A stretch of DNA of 64,000 bases, from positions 558,001 through 622,000 of the forward strand of contig JAGTXK010000239.1 in assembly GCA_019096195.1 (NCBI GenBank), given 5' to 3'. Positions within the stretch are counted from its first letter, which is position 1, and every line of letters starts with the position of its first letter. The translations under genes were made by a program, and so were the position numbers. The notes under the pieces were generated by a model. That model saw only the letters and a program-made list of their open reading frames with translations, was not told where the DNA came from and did not search any database. This document shows, in pieces, positions 21,461-33,531 of this stretch. Source of the stretch: Boletus sp. NGJ. Lineage: Eukaryota > Basidiomycota > Agaricomycetes > Boletales > Boletaceae.

Positions 21461-22761
21461 ATATGGATATGGTTGCAGCGGATGACTGACGTAGGAAACT
21501 TACATCCATAGGAACCACTCTGACCTAATTAACCGGGTCGAAAATATCCGTTGAACGAGCATTCCTGGGTGGTCCATTGATTACGACGTTATATAACCTT
21601 CTGCCTGTCGCAAATGTTCTGGTAGTAGTCCGGTTTTCTGATTTCTCAGCTATTGCATTGAAAACATGAGTTGTGAATCCAAGATATGTTGGCCAAGAAG
21701 CATTTTCATAATCCATCTGGGCTCTGTCTCCCGCAGGGTCCTGACCTCAAAGATAAGGCTCTTAGCTTTCCCTTGACGCGCCCGCCCAAAGTCGGCGATG
21801 ACAGGGAAATTGAGATGAGTGGTATTCTTCTTCTCGCCGAGTCCATACCACTCCCGAGTTGTTGGAGAGGGCGTAATCAGATTCTTTGCAAGTTTCAATA
21901 GGGGAATGGATCTGTCGTTGTACTAAGGTCGAGGTACTCCAGGTTAGACTCAGTGTTTGGACCATTCAGGTACGATGTACGCTTTCCCCGATTAAACGTT
22001 TCCCTCCGAGACTTCCGCTGGCACTTCACCGCTTGACGCCGAGGATTGGACGAAAATATTTATCGGGCATGAGGCGAAACAATATCTTGACTCAAGATCT
22101 CGACCTAGATGAGGGTAGCCCGAAGTGGTTCAAAAACGTGGCACATAAATTAGGACCAATAAATCGATACACCTCATCGACGCACTCTTACTGGACGTTG
22201 GTTATCGTGCTGTTCAAGAATCAACGAGGAAAGACCGGATCCGGACCTGGCCAGCTGGCGTGAACATCCAAGTTGTATGGCGCTCGCATACGAACTAAGA
22301 TGGTTACGCCGAGTATGCCAACTGGGCGGAAGCGATGTTTGAAAGAAATGGGACGAGTCGTGAGTCAGAAACCCCTCAGGCCCAGGGCACTTTGAGGCAG
22401 GACATGATAAGAAGTTCCTGGTCTGGTCGAAGGAGTTCACCAACGAATGGATATCCAACGCTGCCGACGTCCGGAATACTTAAAGATCCGATTCTCTGCG
22501 CCCAAAGGGAGTGCTGGAGTGAATCGTCCTGGTAAAGGTTTCGTAGAGTGCGTGCTGGAGGTGCATTATTAGTGGTGGGTGTGAAATTTGCCAACAAGAG
22601 CAGTCTTGGTCGTCTTCGGCCATGCGGCATTACAACGGATCAAATATTGATCAGCGCAGCGCTCAACTCGAGCCTCAAGTGAGTCTTCTCCCGAAATAAT
22701 TTAGTAGCACCAGGCTCGCTCACAGTTCCTAGTTGTGCAGTACTGTCGAACTTGGAACGAC
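21461..22761. other. Gene-poor stretch with possible coding relics
   Basis: On the plus strand at 22080-22640 broken pieces look protein-like in differing frames (for example GSPKWFKNVAHKLGP, then HDKKFLVWSKEFTNEWI), and on the minus strand at 21525-21900 so do pieces such as RTFATGRRLYNVVINGPPRN. No family is recognised and no consistent spliced model emerged, so these are noted as possible relics only. Confidence 0.3.
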
Positions 22762-23942
22762 ATGGCGCTGATGAACGTCCAGCTCAAAGACCTCACCTCT
22801 GCGGTTCGCAGAACTGGCCAACATGCCTTTGATGCCGGTAATCATGCTGACATCTGGCTCGGGGAATATATCGATCCCAAGCATAGAACCCGCCAGGTAT
22901 GTTCTTTGGATCGATGGTTGCCTCGATTATCATTGACTTCTCTGGACCAAGGTCGCCATCAAAGTTATTAGGAGTGCCTTCACTGCTGAGGAAGTGAAGC
23001 AGTTCAACGAGGTCAGTAGATCAATAAGAGGCGACTCTTTAGATTCCAGGTTTCAAAAACATCGTCACCCATTACAGAAACTTCTTCGAGAAGCAAGGCT
23101 TTGGACTACACTGGATCACGACAATATCGTACCATTCCTTGGCATCATGACCACTTCCGACATGTCCCGCCACTCAGCTCCTGCATTAGTGTCGCCTTAT
23201 TACAAAAATGGGAGTTTGACGAAGTACGTTACAAGCAACAGCCTTACACTTCGCGAAAAGATGGACCTGGTAGAGTCGCTTAAATCATGTCATTAGAAAT
23301 GGAGGCACTTAAGATTGTGTCGCAGCTGTACCAAATCGCCAGTGGTATGGCTTTCCTACATGGCCATCATGTTGTTCACGGAGATATCAAACCAGTATGT
23401 TACACCTCGACCCCTTGATCCTCATTTCATGGCCTGTAATCTTTACAGGGAAATATCCTGGTTAGCGACGGTGGTCAAGTGGTGTTAACCGACTTTGGTC
23501 TTTCTATAGTGCTGGAAATGTCAGGGTTTACTACCAAAAATACACCTGGCACCCTCCGATACATGGCCCCTGAACTTCTTGCCGAGCCAACCAGTTCGGC
23601 AGCCATCCGACCCACCAAAGAAACTGATGCATGGGCGTTCGGGATTACAGCGACAGAGGTAAGATCTCCCAGTGAGACCCGCTCTCTCTCGCCGTCTCAG
23701 AAACCTCCCATCTGTAGATCTTTTCGGCGAAGCAACCATACCACAATCTTCCGAAGGATGCTGCAGTGCTGATATATGTCACAAAAAGACAAGGGAGACT
23801 CAAGTACGATGATTACAAACACGACATAAAAGAAGGTCTGTGGAGTTTGCTAGAGAATTGTTGGAAACAGAACCCTGGCGAAAGGCCCTCCATGAGTAAT
23901 ATAAAGGGTTTCGTAGATAAAAAGAGGAGTAGCTATTCGTAG
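22762..23942 (+). CDS. Tyrosine-kinase-like protein kinase (agaricomycete TKL family)
   Basis: Six exons (22762-22896, 22952-23011, 23078-23269, 23314-23394, 23449-23658, 23718-23942) give a 300-residue protein that is nearly all kinase domain. Markers: ATP-binding Lys in VAIKVIRSAF, Glu in LLREARLWTTLDHDNIVPFL, hinge SPYYKNGSL, catalytic loop VVHGDIKPGNIL (HGD in place of HRD), Mg-binding LTDFGLSIVLEM, GTLRYMAPE, DAWAFGITATEIFS, and the final Arg motif NPGERPSM. The glycine-rich loop is weak (FDAGNHADIWLGEY, one Gly of the usual three). TKL kinases of this kind are greatly expanded in mushroom-forming fungi and their targets are mostly unknown. The stop codon is 12 bp from that of the convergent APH-like gene. 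Confidence 0.88.
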
Positions 23943-23954
23943 GACAGATAGTAT

Positions 23955-25463
23955 CTACAACTTGGATCTATTACCAATAATGTGTCCCTCATCCTCAAGA
24001 ACAGCCTTTGCGAGGTGTCCCACCACAGGAAAGAGCGAAGCGTGGATTTGTGCGAGTTCCGAACTGGCTTGGCGTCTAGCAAACCTCGCTGCAATCCCTT
24101 GCGAGATGATTGCCAACTACAAATATTAGGCGACAGTGCGTGGAGGCTAAATAATCGAGCTCACTCGGAAGAGCATCCAACTACGGACGAAAGCCATCTC
24201 TTCGATGGGGTATGGTTGATTGGTAAGGCGACAATATTCACGTTCCAGATCTTCAAGGGGTACCGGTACGTCTTTTGTCGTGTTCTTGAATGCTTTGAGT
24301 AGATTGAATCTCTTGATCAGTGGATCGTCGGGTAGATTTTTGGGATCAATTGTCCATGGTTGCGTGAGATTGCCAAGGTCTGCCAACTGGTTTCCCAATT
24401 TATGTTCTGGCCATATCGATTGCGCATGGCGACCTACCGGGCTACCGAGAGTGCACAACTCCCAGTCTAAAATTCCTATCACTTTGTTCTCGGACGGATG
24501 AAAGATCAAATTATCGAGCTTGTAATCTCCATGAACCACACGCAACCCAGTTTTCCTCTCGTCTGGAAGATGTTCCTGATACCAACCTACCAATTCATCG
24601 AATAGCGGTATCTTTCCTGTCGGTTTTCCAGTATCAACATCGACTGCCTGAGCCTGCACTCGGGAAACACGGCTCAAGGACCTGATCTGGCGCGGAAAGT
24701 AGTCCGTGGATGGTCCGAAATTAGCAAGACCAATCTCAGCAGGGTCAAGCGACGCCAGCGCAGCAAGAGCTTGCACAGCGGAAATCCAACTAGAGCCGGC
24801 TCCTACTCTTAGCTATATACATGGCAAGTCATAAAGATTCACTCGCCATTCACGCCGGTCATTTGGGGATACTTCCAACATCCTCGTGTCAGTGAATATT
24901 CGACCATCCAAATATTCCATAATGTAAAAGAAGGTTCCAATGACGTTGGCGTCCTCGCACAGGGCATACGGTATCGGAACAGGGACGACCTGGCAAGGTT
25001 TGGTGCTTGGCTTGGTGTTGTGGTTGTGGAGCGCGTTCAAAGCTTGGTATTCGCGCTCAATCTGATGAGCGGTGGAGGAGAGTAGCTGGCCTGCAGGTTT
25101 CTTTCGCAAAACGAAACGCTGCTGTCTTCTAGATCATCAGAAACTATTGTGCGTAGCAGGATATTGACTCGTGCACAAACCTAGCATCGGTCAACAAGTA
25201 AGTAGGATTGGACTAAAAACCCGGTTGTGGTTCAATCGAACGTCGAATGAAGCCGACTAGGTCATACCTGTCCAAACTGGTCAGAAGGTCAGATACTGAG
25301 CTACTCCAGACACCAAGGAGCATACTTTGAATTGCTGGACGTCTACGGGGGAACTGATAGCTGGGACATGAGCAACGAGATATACATTCAGTTTGTCGAT
25401 ATCGATGTTGGCGCGTATTGCTCCATATTCCCCGCCAATTCGTTTGGGAGAACCGTTCGACAT
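23955..25463 (-). CDS. APH-fold phosphotransferase resembling the ACAD10/11 N-terminal domain
   Basis: The protein starts MSNGSPKRIGGEYGAIRAN at 25463. Small exons then encode QSNPTYLLTDAR and RFVLRKKPAGQLLSSTAHQI, the latter with the ATP-binding Lys. Next are EREYQALNAL, FYIMEYLDGRIF, and the catalytic block GLRVVHGDYKLDNLIFHP plus VIGILDWELCTLGSP (HGDxxxxN and the DWE Asp). The end, in a last exon after an intron at about 24168, reads GIAARFARRQASSELAQI and stops at 23955. This is the aminoglycoside-phosphotransferase-like fold found at the N-terminus of human ACAD10/ACAD11 and as a separate protein in fungi, where it phosphorylates hydroxy-acyl-CoA. Assignment to that subgroup is by motif; the substrate is inferred. 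It is divergent from mitochondrial Hsp70 (374 bp). Confidence 0.85.
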
Positions 25464-25714
25464 CGTACTAGACAGCAACCCGACGAGCGTCCGTGAACGG
25501 AGGCTTTAAATAGCCCGGGCCCCGGCACCAGGACAACGGAAAATGCATGACTCTCGTTGGCGAAAACGACCATTTAAATTGTATCCATCGACTCTGTTGC
25601 AACCAACGCAACTCTCTCCAACCCGTTCTCGCTGGTGCACCACTCAGTCTCATTGCCAAAGGATATTTTGAAGCAAATTTTCCGTCGGTTGCGTGGCTTG
25701 AACACACAGACGTG

Positions 25715-25736
25715 GAAGATTCCGCCGGAAAATTCC
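25715..25736. promoter_or_regulatory. Heat-shock element upstream of mitochondrial Hsp70
   Basis: GAAGATTC and GAAAATTC lie 5 bp apart (25715-25722, 25728-25735), giving alternating GAA/TTC boxes as bound by trimeric HSF. The site is about 100 bp before the Hsp70 ATG and 250 bp before the ATG of the divergent APH-like gene. Confidence 0.65.
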
Positions 25737-25837
25737 AGCAACAAGCCGACCGAAGCGCTGATGTAAGCTCACGGGGGACTCTAAAAATTTGAAGAATTGA
25801 CGCCACTGTTTTCCCTTCACTTTAGTTCTCTTCCTCC

Positions 25838-28201
25838 ATGTTCACTGCAGCTCGTTCCCTCCGCGCCGCCGTTGCTCGTTCAGGCAACTATGCTGTGCGT
25901 TTCATCTGCGTCCCAGTTACCCAGTCCTCATATTCGTTTACAGGGCATTCCGCGGTCCTTGATCGCGAGGAACATGAACACGAAAATCAATGGTACGTAG
26001 CTTCTCACCTTGGGCAGTGTTTAGGTCTTACCTGAATTTATGTTAGGACCCGTCGTGGGCATTGATTTGGGCACGACGAACTCATGTGTTTCTGTCATGG
26101 AGGGGAAGTCGTCTCGTGTGATTGAAAACTCAGAGGGTGCCCGGACAACACCCTCTGTTGTGGCCTTCACGAAACATGGAGAGCGCCTTGTTGGTCTTCC
26201 TGCCAAGCGACAAGCAGTTGTCAATCCTTCAAACACTGTCTTCGGCTTCAAGCGTTTGATTGGTCGCCAATTCAAGGACAAGGAGGTCCAGGACGATATG
26301 AAGCACTGGTGAATACATCCGTCACAAAAAATTTCTTTCATCTTACTCGACGTGTGTAGGCCTTTCCAGGTTGTTACCAAGAGTGATGGTCATCCGGCAG
26401 TCCGGGTAGAGAATAGTGACAAGACACAAGAATTCGTGAGTTGATATATCTACGAGTATCAAATGTATTAACACTCTTTACAGTCTGCGGAAGAGTTATC
26501 TTCTATGGTACTCACGAAGATGAAGGAGACTGCCGAGCAATTCCTCAACAAGAAAATCAAGTATGTCCTTCGTTGTGGGGTATCTGTCAGGCGAAAGTTG
26601 ATTTTATACACTTAGTCACGCCGTGGTCACTGTGCCTGCATACTTCAATGATGCACAACGGCAAGCTACCAAGGATGCTGGTCAGATTGCCGGTCTAGAT
26701 GTGCTCCGCGTAATCAACGAACCCACTGCTGCTGCACTGGCCTATGGTCTCGACCGCGTAGATTCATCCGTCATCGCCGTCTACGATCTTGGTGGTGGTA
26801 CTTTTGATATCTCAATATTGGAGATGCAGAAGGGCGTCTTCGAGGTCAAGTCGACCAACGGTGATACTCACCTTGGTGGAGAGGACTTCGACATTGCGCT
26901 TATCGACTATATCTTGAAGGAGTTCCAGAAGGAGTCGGGTATCTCCCTCAGCCAAGATCGGATGGCCATCCAGCGAATCCGTGAGGCTGCAGAGAAAGCC
27001 AAGATTGAACTTTCCTCGACGACCCAGACAGAGATCAACTTGCCGTTCATCACTGCCGACGCGTCGGGTCCCAAACACATCAACCTGAAACTCAGCAGAG
27101 CCAGCTTCGAGAACCTTGTTGACAAGCTCGTTCACCGCACTGTCGAGCCCTGCAAGAAGGCACTCAGCGACGCTGGTGTGAAAGCTAGTGAAGTCAACGA
27201 AGTAATCTTGGTCGGTGGTATGACTCGTATGCCGAAGGTTAGCGACACCGTGAAAGGTATCTTCGGTCGGGAGCCTAGCAAGGGTGTTAACCCGGATGAA
27301 GCAGTTGCCATTGGAGCATCCATCCAAGGTGGTGTTCTTGCTGGCAACGTCACTGACATCCTGCTCCTTGACGTTACCCCACTTTCCCTCGGTATCGAAA
27401 CCCTCGGTGGTATCATGACGAAGCTTATCAACCGCAATACCACCATCCCTACCAAGAAGTCGCAGACATTCTCGACTGCCGCTGACGGTCAGACTGCTAT
27501 CGAGGTCAAGATCTACCAAGGTGAACGAGAGCTGGTTCGGGACAACAAGCTCCTTGGTAACTTCAACCTTGTTGGCATTCCTCCTGCACCGAAGGGTGTG
27601 CCTCAGATTGAAATCACTTTCGACATCGATGCTGGTCAGTTTGCATCAGTTTTACCCGTATATTATGCTGACCGCTTTCTAGACGGCATTGTCAATGTCT
27701 CTGCCAAGGACAAGGCCACTGCAAAAGATCAATCAATGACTATTGCTTCCTCGTCGGGTCTCAGTGACAAGGACATTGAACGTATGGTTTCAGATGCCGA
27801 GCAGTACGCCGAATCCGACAAGGCCCGTCGTGCTCTTATCGAGGAAGCAAACAAGGGAGAATCCGTTTGTTCAGACACGGAGAAAGGTTAGTACATGGTC
27901 ATAGAAAGCGTCACGGATGCTCATAGTTTCTTGCTTAGCCATGAACGAGTTCAAAGACCAGCTTGACGCCACAGAGAAAGAGAAAGTCACTAAGCTTGTG
28001 GGCGAACTCCGCGAATTGGCAGTCAAGGGCCAGGCTGGCGATGCTTCGGTTACTGCGGACCAGATTCGGGAGAAGATTAATGAGACCCAACAAGCTTCGC
28101 TTGGTCTTTTCCAAAAGGTCTACGAGAAGCGCAACGCCGAAAACGCTGCCTCCGAGCCCTCTGAGCCATCACCAGATAACAAGGAGGAGAAGAAGGATTA
28201 A
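25838..28201 (+). CDS. SSC1: Mitochondrial Hsp70 (Ssc1 type)
   Basis: Eight exons (25838-25894, 25944-25992, 26047-26308, 26360-26435, 26484-26560, 26616-27634, 27683-27886, 27939-28201) give 668 residues. A basic presequence ([18 protein letters not shown]) precedes [20 protein letters not shown], the ATPase phosphate-1 motif. Others are [60 protein letters not shown], the [14 protein letters not shown] linker and the substrate-binding domain. The tail ends in an acidic run without the cytosolic EEVD, as expected for the matrix form. It pulls proteins through the TIM23 channel and folds them. Exon sizes keep phase throughout. A heat-shock element lies upstream. Confidence 0.97.
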
Positions 28202-28641
28202 ATTCCCTTGGTTCCCGGCTCAGCTCGTTGATCTTTTTTGCTTGATCTCGGTGTGGCCCTCTCGCCGTCCCTTCTTTTGCATCTGTCCACATTCTCACTA
28301 TCCGCACTTACATGACCTTGCATTGCATAGAATATGAGAAAAGTACCACCACTCATACATACTCTACTTTTATTTGTCGACATAAACCTCTTCTTTATGT
28401 AGTCGAGGAACGCCCCACTCAATACACCCACTTTTGAGATATCGACTGACTGCCGCCTATGACTTCAAAAATGAACGTTTGATCAGTGGATCGCGTGCTG
28501 GCCATCTCCGAATGTTCGAAATCACGTCCAATGTCATCGATTTACAAGCTAGCCAATATTTGCTAAACATCAGGGCGGTTCGCAGCTAGCTACGACAGGT
28601 TTAAAAGTGTAATAGTGAATTAATTCGTACTCCCTATCTTA
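28202..28641. other. Intergenic, convergent 3' ends of SSC1 and TRK1
   Basis: T/C-rich after the Hsp70 stop codon, then AT-rich; consistent with two 3' UTRs. No gene or repeat seen. Confidence 0.5.
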
Positions 28642-31600
28642 TTATCCTTCTACTACTTCTACTTCCTCGTCTCTCACTCGATTTGGGCGTTCTTCACTGA
28701 CCTCGCCTTTGCCTACCCGCTCCTTCTCCGCGATCGTTCGCCCACGCTGGACGTCATCCGTAGACCCCCCAACAGGATGGGAGACGCCATCGACACTATA
28801 TCGGCTGGACCCCCGTTCGTCCGCTGTTGGCGGTGGGTCTAGATCATCTTCCGCTCTTTCAAACTCGTATGGCAGCATGATCGCTCTGTCAATTGCCACA
28901 GGCAGACCGCGATGACGACCGCGTATCATAACTAGACAAACAATGAGCTTCGATAGTGGTCGGAATGCTCCGGAGAGAGAATAGTTTTGCTATGCCCATG
29001 GATGATATAAGCACTCATCATGAACCCGGGATCGCACGTACGTTTGGGATGCCCAGGCTAAGTCCAACAGATCCGTATGCTGAAACTAGCTCAAAGACTG
29101 GCAAGCAAGGTTTTTATCAGCGGTGTTCGCAGTAAATATTCTGTCACATACTGATCGTGAATTCGTTGAACCAGCCCTGGATCTCCGGATTGATCAAGTT
29201 ATCCCTCTAAAGATAGATGATATTCAGATACGGAGACCCAACAAATCATCTGTTGCAAACCTCTATTATGCAGACGAGGAAAAGGGCTAGTGCTAGCCAC
29301 CACATGTCTGTAACAGAGATATCAAAGAAAAAGAATGTGTAAGATAAATAACGACGCACCGAAAGAAAGCTGGTAACGTGCGTGCATCGCTAGGTAGCGG
29401 CCCCACATAGCCATCCGTGACCCATTAGTTTGAAATGCCTGCTCCGCCGCAGACAACTGGTCGTCCGAGTGGAATATCCCAAGTGACCGCTCTTCATACA
29501 CGTTTGTAGAACGTACACTGATTGCATCTCAGTAAATTTACCATTCCGAGAGTAACGCGACTCGCCTCATCGCTATCGGGTCTTGGGATAAGTCAGTGTC
29601 AATAGTCCTCCGGAACTCGACCAGAAAAGGTATACGTACATACGCTAATGTACATCATGATTACATACATGACTCTGGGAAAACGATAAGTACGGACCGT
29701 AGCACACAAGCCGAGCAGACATACTTTACAGCTGGAGCCAGTGCAGCAACCGGAACGACGGCGAACCCCGAGGCACGAACGTCAGTGGCCTGTAGTAACC
29801 CTGCCGCGACTCGAGTTCCTAATGGAATCGATTCGATTTCCGGGTTTCCGATGTCAAGGACCATGAAACAAAAGAAATCAATGGAACTATAGGGCGCTGA
29901 ATTAGCTAAGCTTCTTTGACATGAACAGCCGAAATGGTCACTTCAGCAGTACCAGAATGGACAGGAGAAACCAAGTTTGATGAGCCGGAAATAGATACAC
30001 AAAACAACGTCTTGGGTGATCGAGGAGAAATTGCAAGGTTTCGTAGAGGCGATATTTAGGGGGTATAAACTTTGCAATGGTCCAGCTAAATTATCGCTCT
30101 AAATAATAATGCAAGAGTGATAGAAATGAACATGCTCACATCATGAATCGCAAACTGCAATCAAGAGTTAATCAAGAGATCTGTACGGAGAAATGACGAC
30201 TTACAGGATAGGCTTACATGAACAGTGAACAAAAGTCACTTCATCGTTTTGTTGAACCAGAAAGCAAGGAACTCACGAAACCTGTATTTCCTGCCAAAAT
30301 CAAGAATATCATGAAGAATATCATTGGGTAGGCTGTCTGAAATGGAACCATGGACTGATCCACAAGAGAAAATCCAGTATTGGTGTATGATGAAACGACC
30401 TGGAAGAGGGAAAACCTATAGGTCGAATCTGATCAACGTCGGCCGCAAGTTCAGAGCTAGACTCACCATGGGGTTGCTACCGGTCGAATCAATGCAGGCG
30501 GAACAAAATCACTGGCCCACTTTGGCATGGCCATGTAGGGGGCAATGACAACGAATGAGACGAGCTGGCTCCCAAAGTGGTACTATTTTCACAGCGTAGC
30601 AGGAATCGTCATTCGATTCGTGTTCTCTGCTATCGAGATACTCACCAGTGCAACCAACCACAACAGTGCATTCAACCCGCGGTACTCCACTCCACCTAGT
30701 TCTTCCAACTGTTCGCTAGTAAGCATCTGAAAGGCAGAGTTGCGCCCCACAATCGCGTCAAAAGAGATATAGGCAACCGGTTTGGAACCCTCCGGTATGT
30801 TTCCAACAGCTCCAGAGATGGATGCTGTCCGACCCAGTTCTCCCCCCGAGAGGGCTGTTGTAGTCGGAATTGTCACAGTCCTCCGAAGACGATTTGCTGC
30901 CTTGGGAAACAAACGCCGGAATAGCATCCCCAGTAACTTGTGCGGCATAGGAAACCCTCCAAAGTCAGTTTGGCTAGCTTGCGCCTGCCCGGGTCCGGTC
31001 GCGTCAACGATTGGTTGGAGTACGTGGTTCCGCGTCAGTGATACCTGCGACTGTCCTCCTATGCTAGGGTATCTGCGAGAATACAAACTATCACGCGAAC
31101 GTTGCCTTCTGGAGTGCTCATCGATAGGGGGATCTCGCGCGCCATTACCGTGCTTGCTTGGAACTGTAGTCAGCGGTACGTGGTGACGAATTACAGTTGG
31201 AGCGAATTCGATGGTCGTTGTGCGAGGTATTTCAACATCAGCAGGTGACGGCTGTGGCAGACTGCTCTGAATCGTGCTGGAATCGAGCAGATCCAAGCCA
31301 GCTAGAAAGCAAGGCAAATCAACATATAATTCAAATGTTGGCGAGTAAACTCACAGGAGGCCGGCTGATTGCTTCCTGGAGCCACCATGCTATGAGAAAG
31401 TCATGCGATGTCAGTGCGTAGTACTAGACAATCTCAGGAATAACATACGCATTCAAGGCTATCTGCGTATGTTCAGCATTGTCTGGTATAGTTATAGGAC
31501 TGCCCGTCAAGTTTATCGGAGACTCGATCTGAACGGAGGACGACAGCTGTTCAGCCAAGTGCCCCTTCTCCTGTCCTCCGCCACTCCCAATCTTGGATGA

Positions 31601-32400
31601 GAGCCGCTTCAGCGGCATAGTGATCCCTTCACTAATCCACCCACTCGGATTGACGCGTTTCGGCGGCGCATCCATCCTGCGAATCATATCCGTCCTGAGC
31701 TTCTTGGGTAACCCCTTTTCCCTTGGCGTAGACGACCAATCCTCGCTCGCATACATTTCCGCTACGGGGCTCAACCCGGTTCGACGACGGAGTGACATCA
31801 CCGGCCACGCCAACTTGCGCCTTCCGGACGCACTCGCCAATTCGGAAGACTGCTGCTTCTGGGTCTTGGACACGGCGCGGCGCGCAGCTTCCACTTGAAT
31901 GATGTACTCGAATTTTTTCGCAAAGAAAAGCCTGTCATACGACATTCATTCTATCAATGGGCTTGTAGCGTATACATTGTTGACTGACCTCCGGATATAG
32001 ACCATGAACCATGACACCACGACCTATTAAAGTGTGCTCTTCCCATGCCTTGCCGTATCATGGATTTTACTTACCGGGCTTCCCACGCACATTTGAATGA
32101 ACAACAGGACTTGCTGCCAAGGCGTCAACTGGCTCAAGTTCACCGTCCCGAGACCACAGACGGTGACAGCGCTGACCGAGTTGTACAGCGCGTCGATGTA
32201 CGCGATAGGATACCTTCCGTTGGAGGCATATAGGACGACAGAGCAGATCAAGGGAGTAAACGTACTGGAAGAAATGACGGTTAAACAGGGGTCATTACGC
32301 TCGATGTGTGGACGCACAAGAAGAGTAGATGTATGCGGAAGAAATTGAGGTGTCTCCGGAGGATCGTCCAAAAGCCAGGGTCGGCACCCGCATCAGGCAT
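28642..32400 (-). CDS. TRK1: TRK-family potassium transporter
   Basis: A many-exon gene starting MPDAGADPGFWTILRRHLNF. The first pore unit reads HLLFFTFTPLICSVVLYASN, then DALYNSVSAVTVCGLGTVNL and LTPWQQVLLFIQM. A long cytoplasmic loop rich in Ser, Pro and Arg (about 350 residues, up to GSKPVAYISFDAIVGRNSAF) is typical of fungal TRK. The second half has YMAMPKWASDFVPPALIRP, SSYTNTGFSLVDQSMVPFQT, AYPMIFFMIFLILAGNTG, FMVLDIGNPEIESIPLGTRV with GLLQATDVRASGFAVV, and SAYGSVGLSLG-type sequence near 29050. The C-terminus is MIRGRHRGLPVAIDRAIMLP plus an acidic tail. TRK proteins bring K+ across the plasma membrane, and the four M-P-M repeats are of the SKT superfamily. Junctions between 29000 and 30300 were not all resolved. 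Confidence 0.92.
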
Positions 32401-33531
32401 GTCGCTGAACTGTGAGAAAGCCCAGTGACTCTGTGGTTTGATTGTGTCGACTCACTGTCGAGTGGAGACCAGCTTCTCTGCTAGTGGACGGTAAATGGGT
32501 TGAAGACGGGTGGTCGCCGAGACAAGTATGTTCCCAGGCCTTCCTGACGAACTTATCTTATCAACAACACTATGCAGCCATGTGCATGAGCTGCAAAGAC
32601 AGGGCTTTAATGGCCTTCTTTCCTCCACAAGGCAATCATGATCCGGATCGCCCTGCTTGAAGAGTCTCAGAGCAAGTTAACAGACTTCTCATTCGAGTAG
32701 CTAATTCAGCACTGCCATTTCAGGTCCTCAGCCAGCGTATATCATTACCTCTTTCAACTCTGATCTCAGGAGCCTGAGGAACAAGAAATTCGCAACCAAG
32801 GCAGAAAAGACAACCTTGCAACCATGTCGCGGGTACGACTGTCACGGTGGTAGCGATCGGCAATTCCATCATAAATTGCCGTTCCAAGTGAACATGCCAC
32901 CTAGGCCCAAGGCTTGCCAAAGGCGCAAGAATTGGGGAAATAAGAATAGACCTCGAGCTTCACTCGTGCAAAGCCGACAACCATAATGAATGGACTGCAA
33001 ACTACTAGCCATGAGACCGATGATGGAGATGGCTTACACTGATACGACCATTTAAGAGTGTCAGACAGCCGAGTTACCACTGCACAATGTACGTTTAAAT
33101 TTAATCCAAGGTGGTACATTGACACCTTAGGCGCCTTAGCGATAATACCTGCATGGGGGTTCTGATCACACATAGCTTATAGGACCAAAGTCTCGGGGAC
33201 GGACACCGGGCCAATAGAGCTTTTAACAAGGAATGCTCACTGAGACGCTGTTCGTTTCTCGAGTCTAGGCATATGAATTCGTCATCCGAGTGAATTTGCT
33301 CGCGAAGTACTCGATGTACCAACGGCTGTAGCCTATGTTGTAGACGTAAATAAAAGTGGAACTGATATTAGTGCGGAACATCCAGAACACGCGAACAGCG
33401 TCAGAGAACGAAACGTGTCACCCTGCATATGATATTAATGAAAGCAGACCGCAACCGTGCGAGGCCCAAAAAGAGGGGGGAAATAATGCGAATGTGAGGG
33501 TGAATAAATGCATGATGAGGAAACGTGTTCG
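32401..33531. other. Intergenic, TRK1 promoter and eIF4G 3' region
   Basis: No frame with convincing coding pattern on either strand over about 1.1 kb; short minus-strand frames at 32720-33322 have no motif. The part next to 33531 is the eIF4G 3' UTR. Confidence 0.5.

Noticed and set aside
26812-27519. 235-codon minus-strand frame inside mitochondrial Hsp70
   Set aside because: Long antisense frames are usual opposite strongly codon-biased Hsp70 exons; no family pattern.
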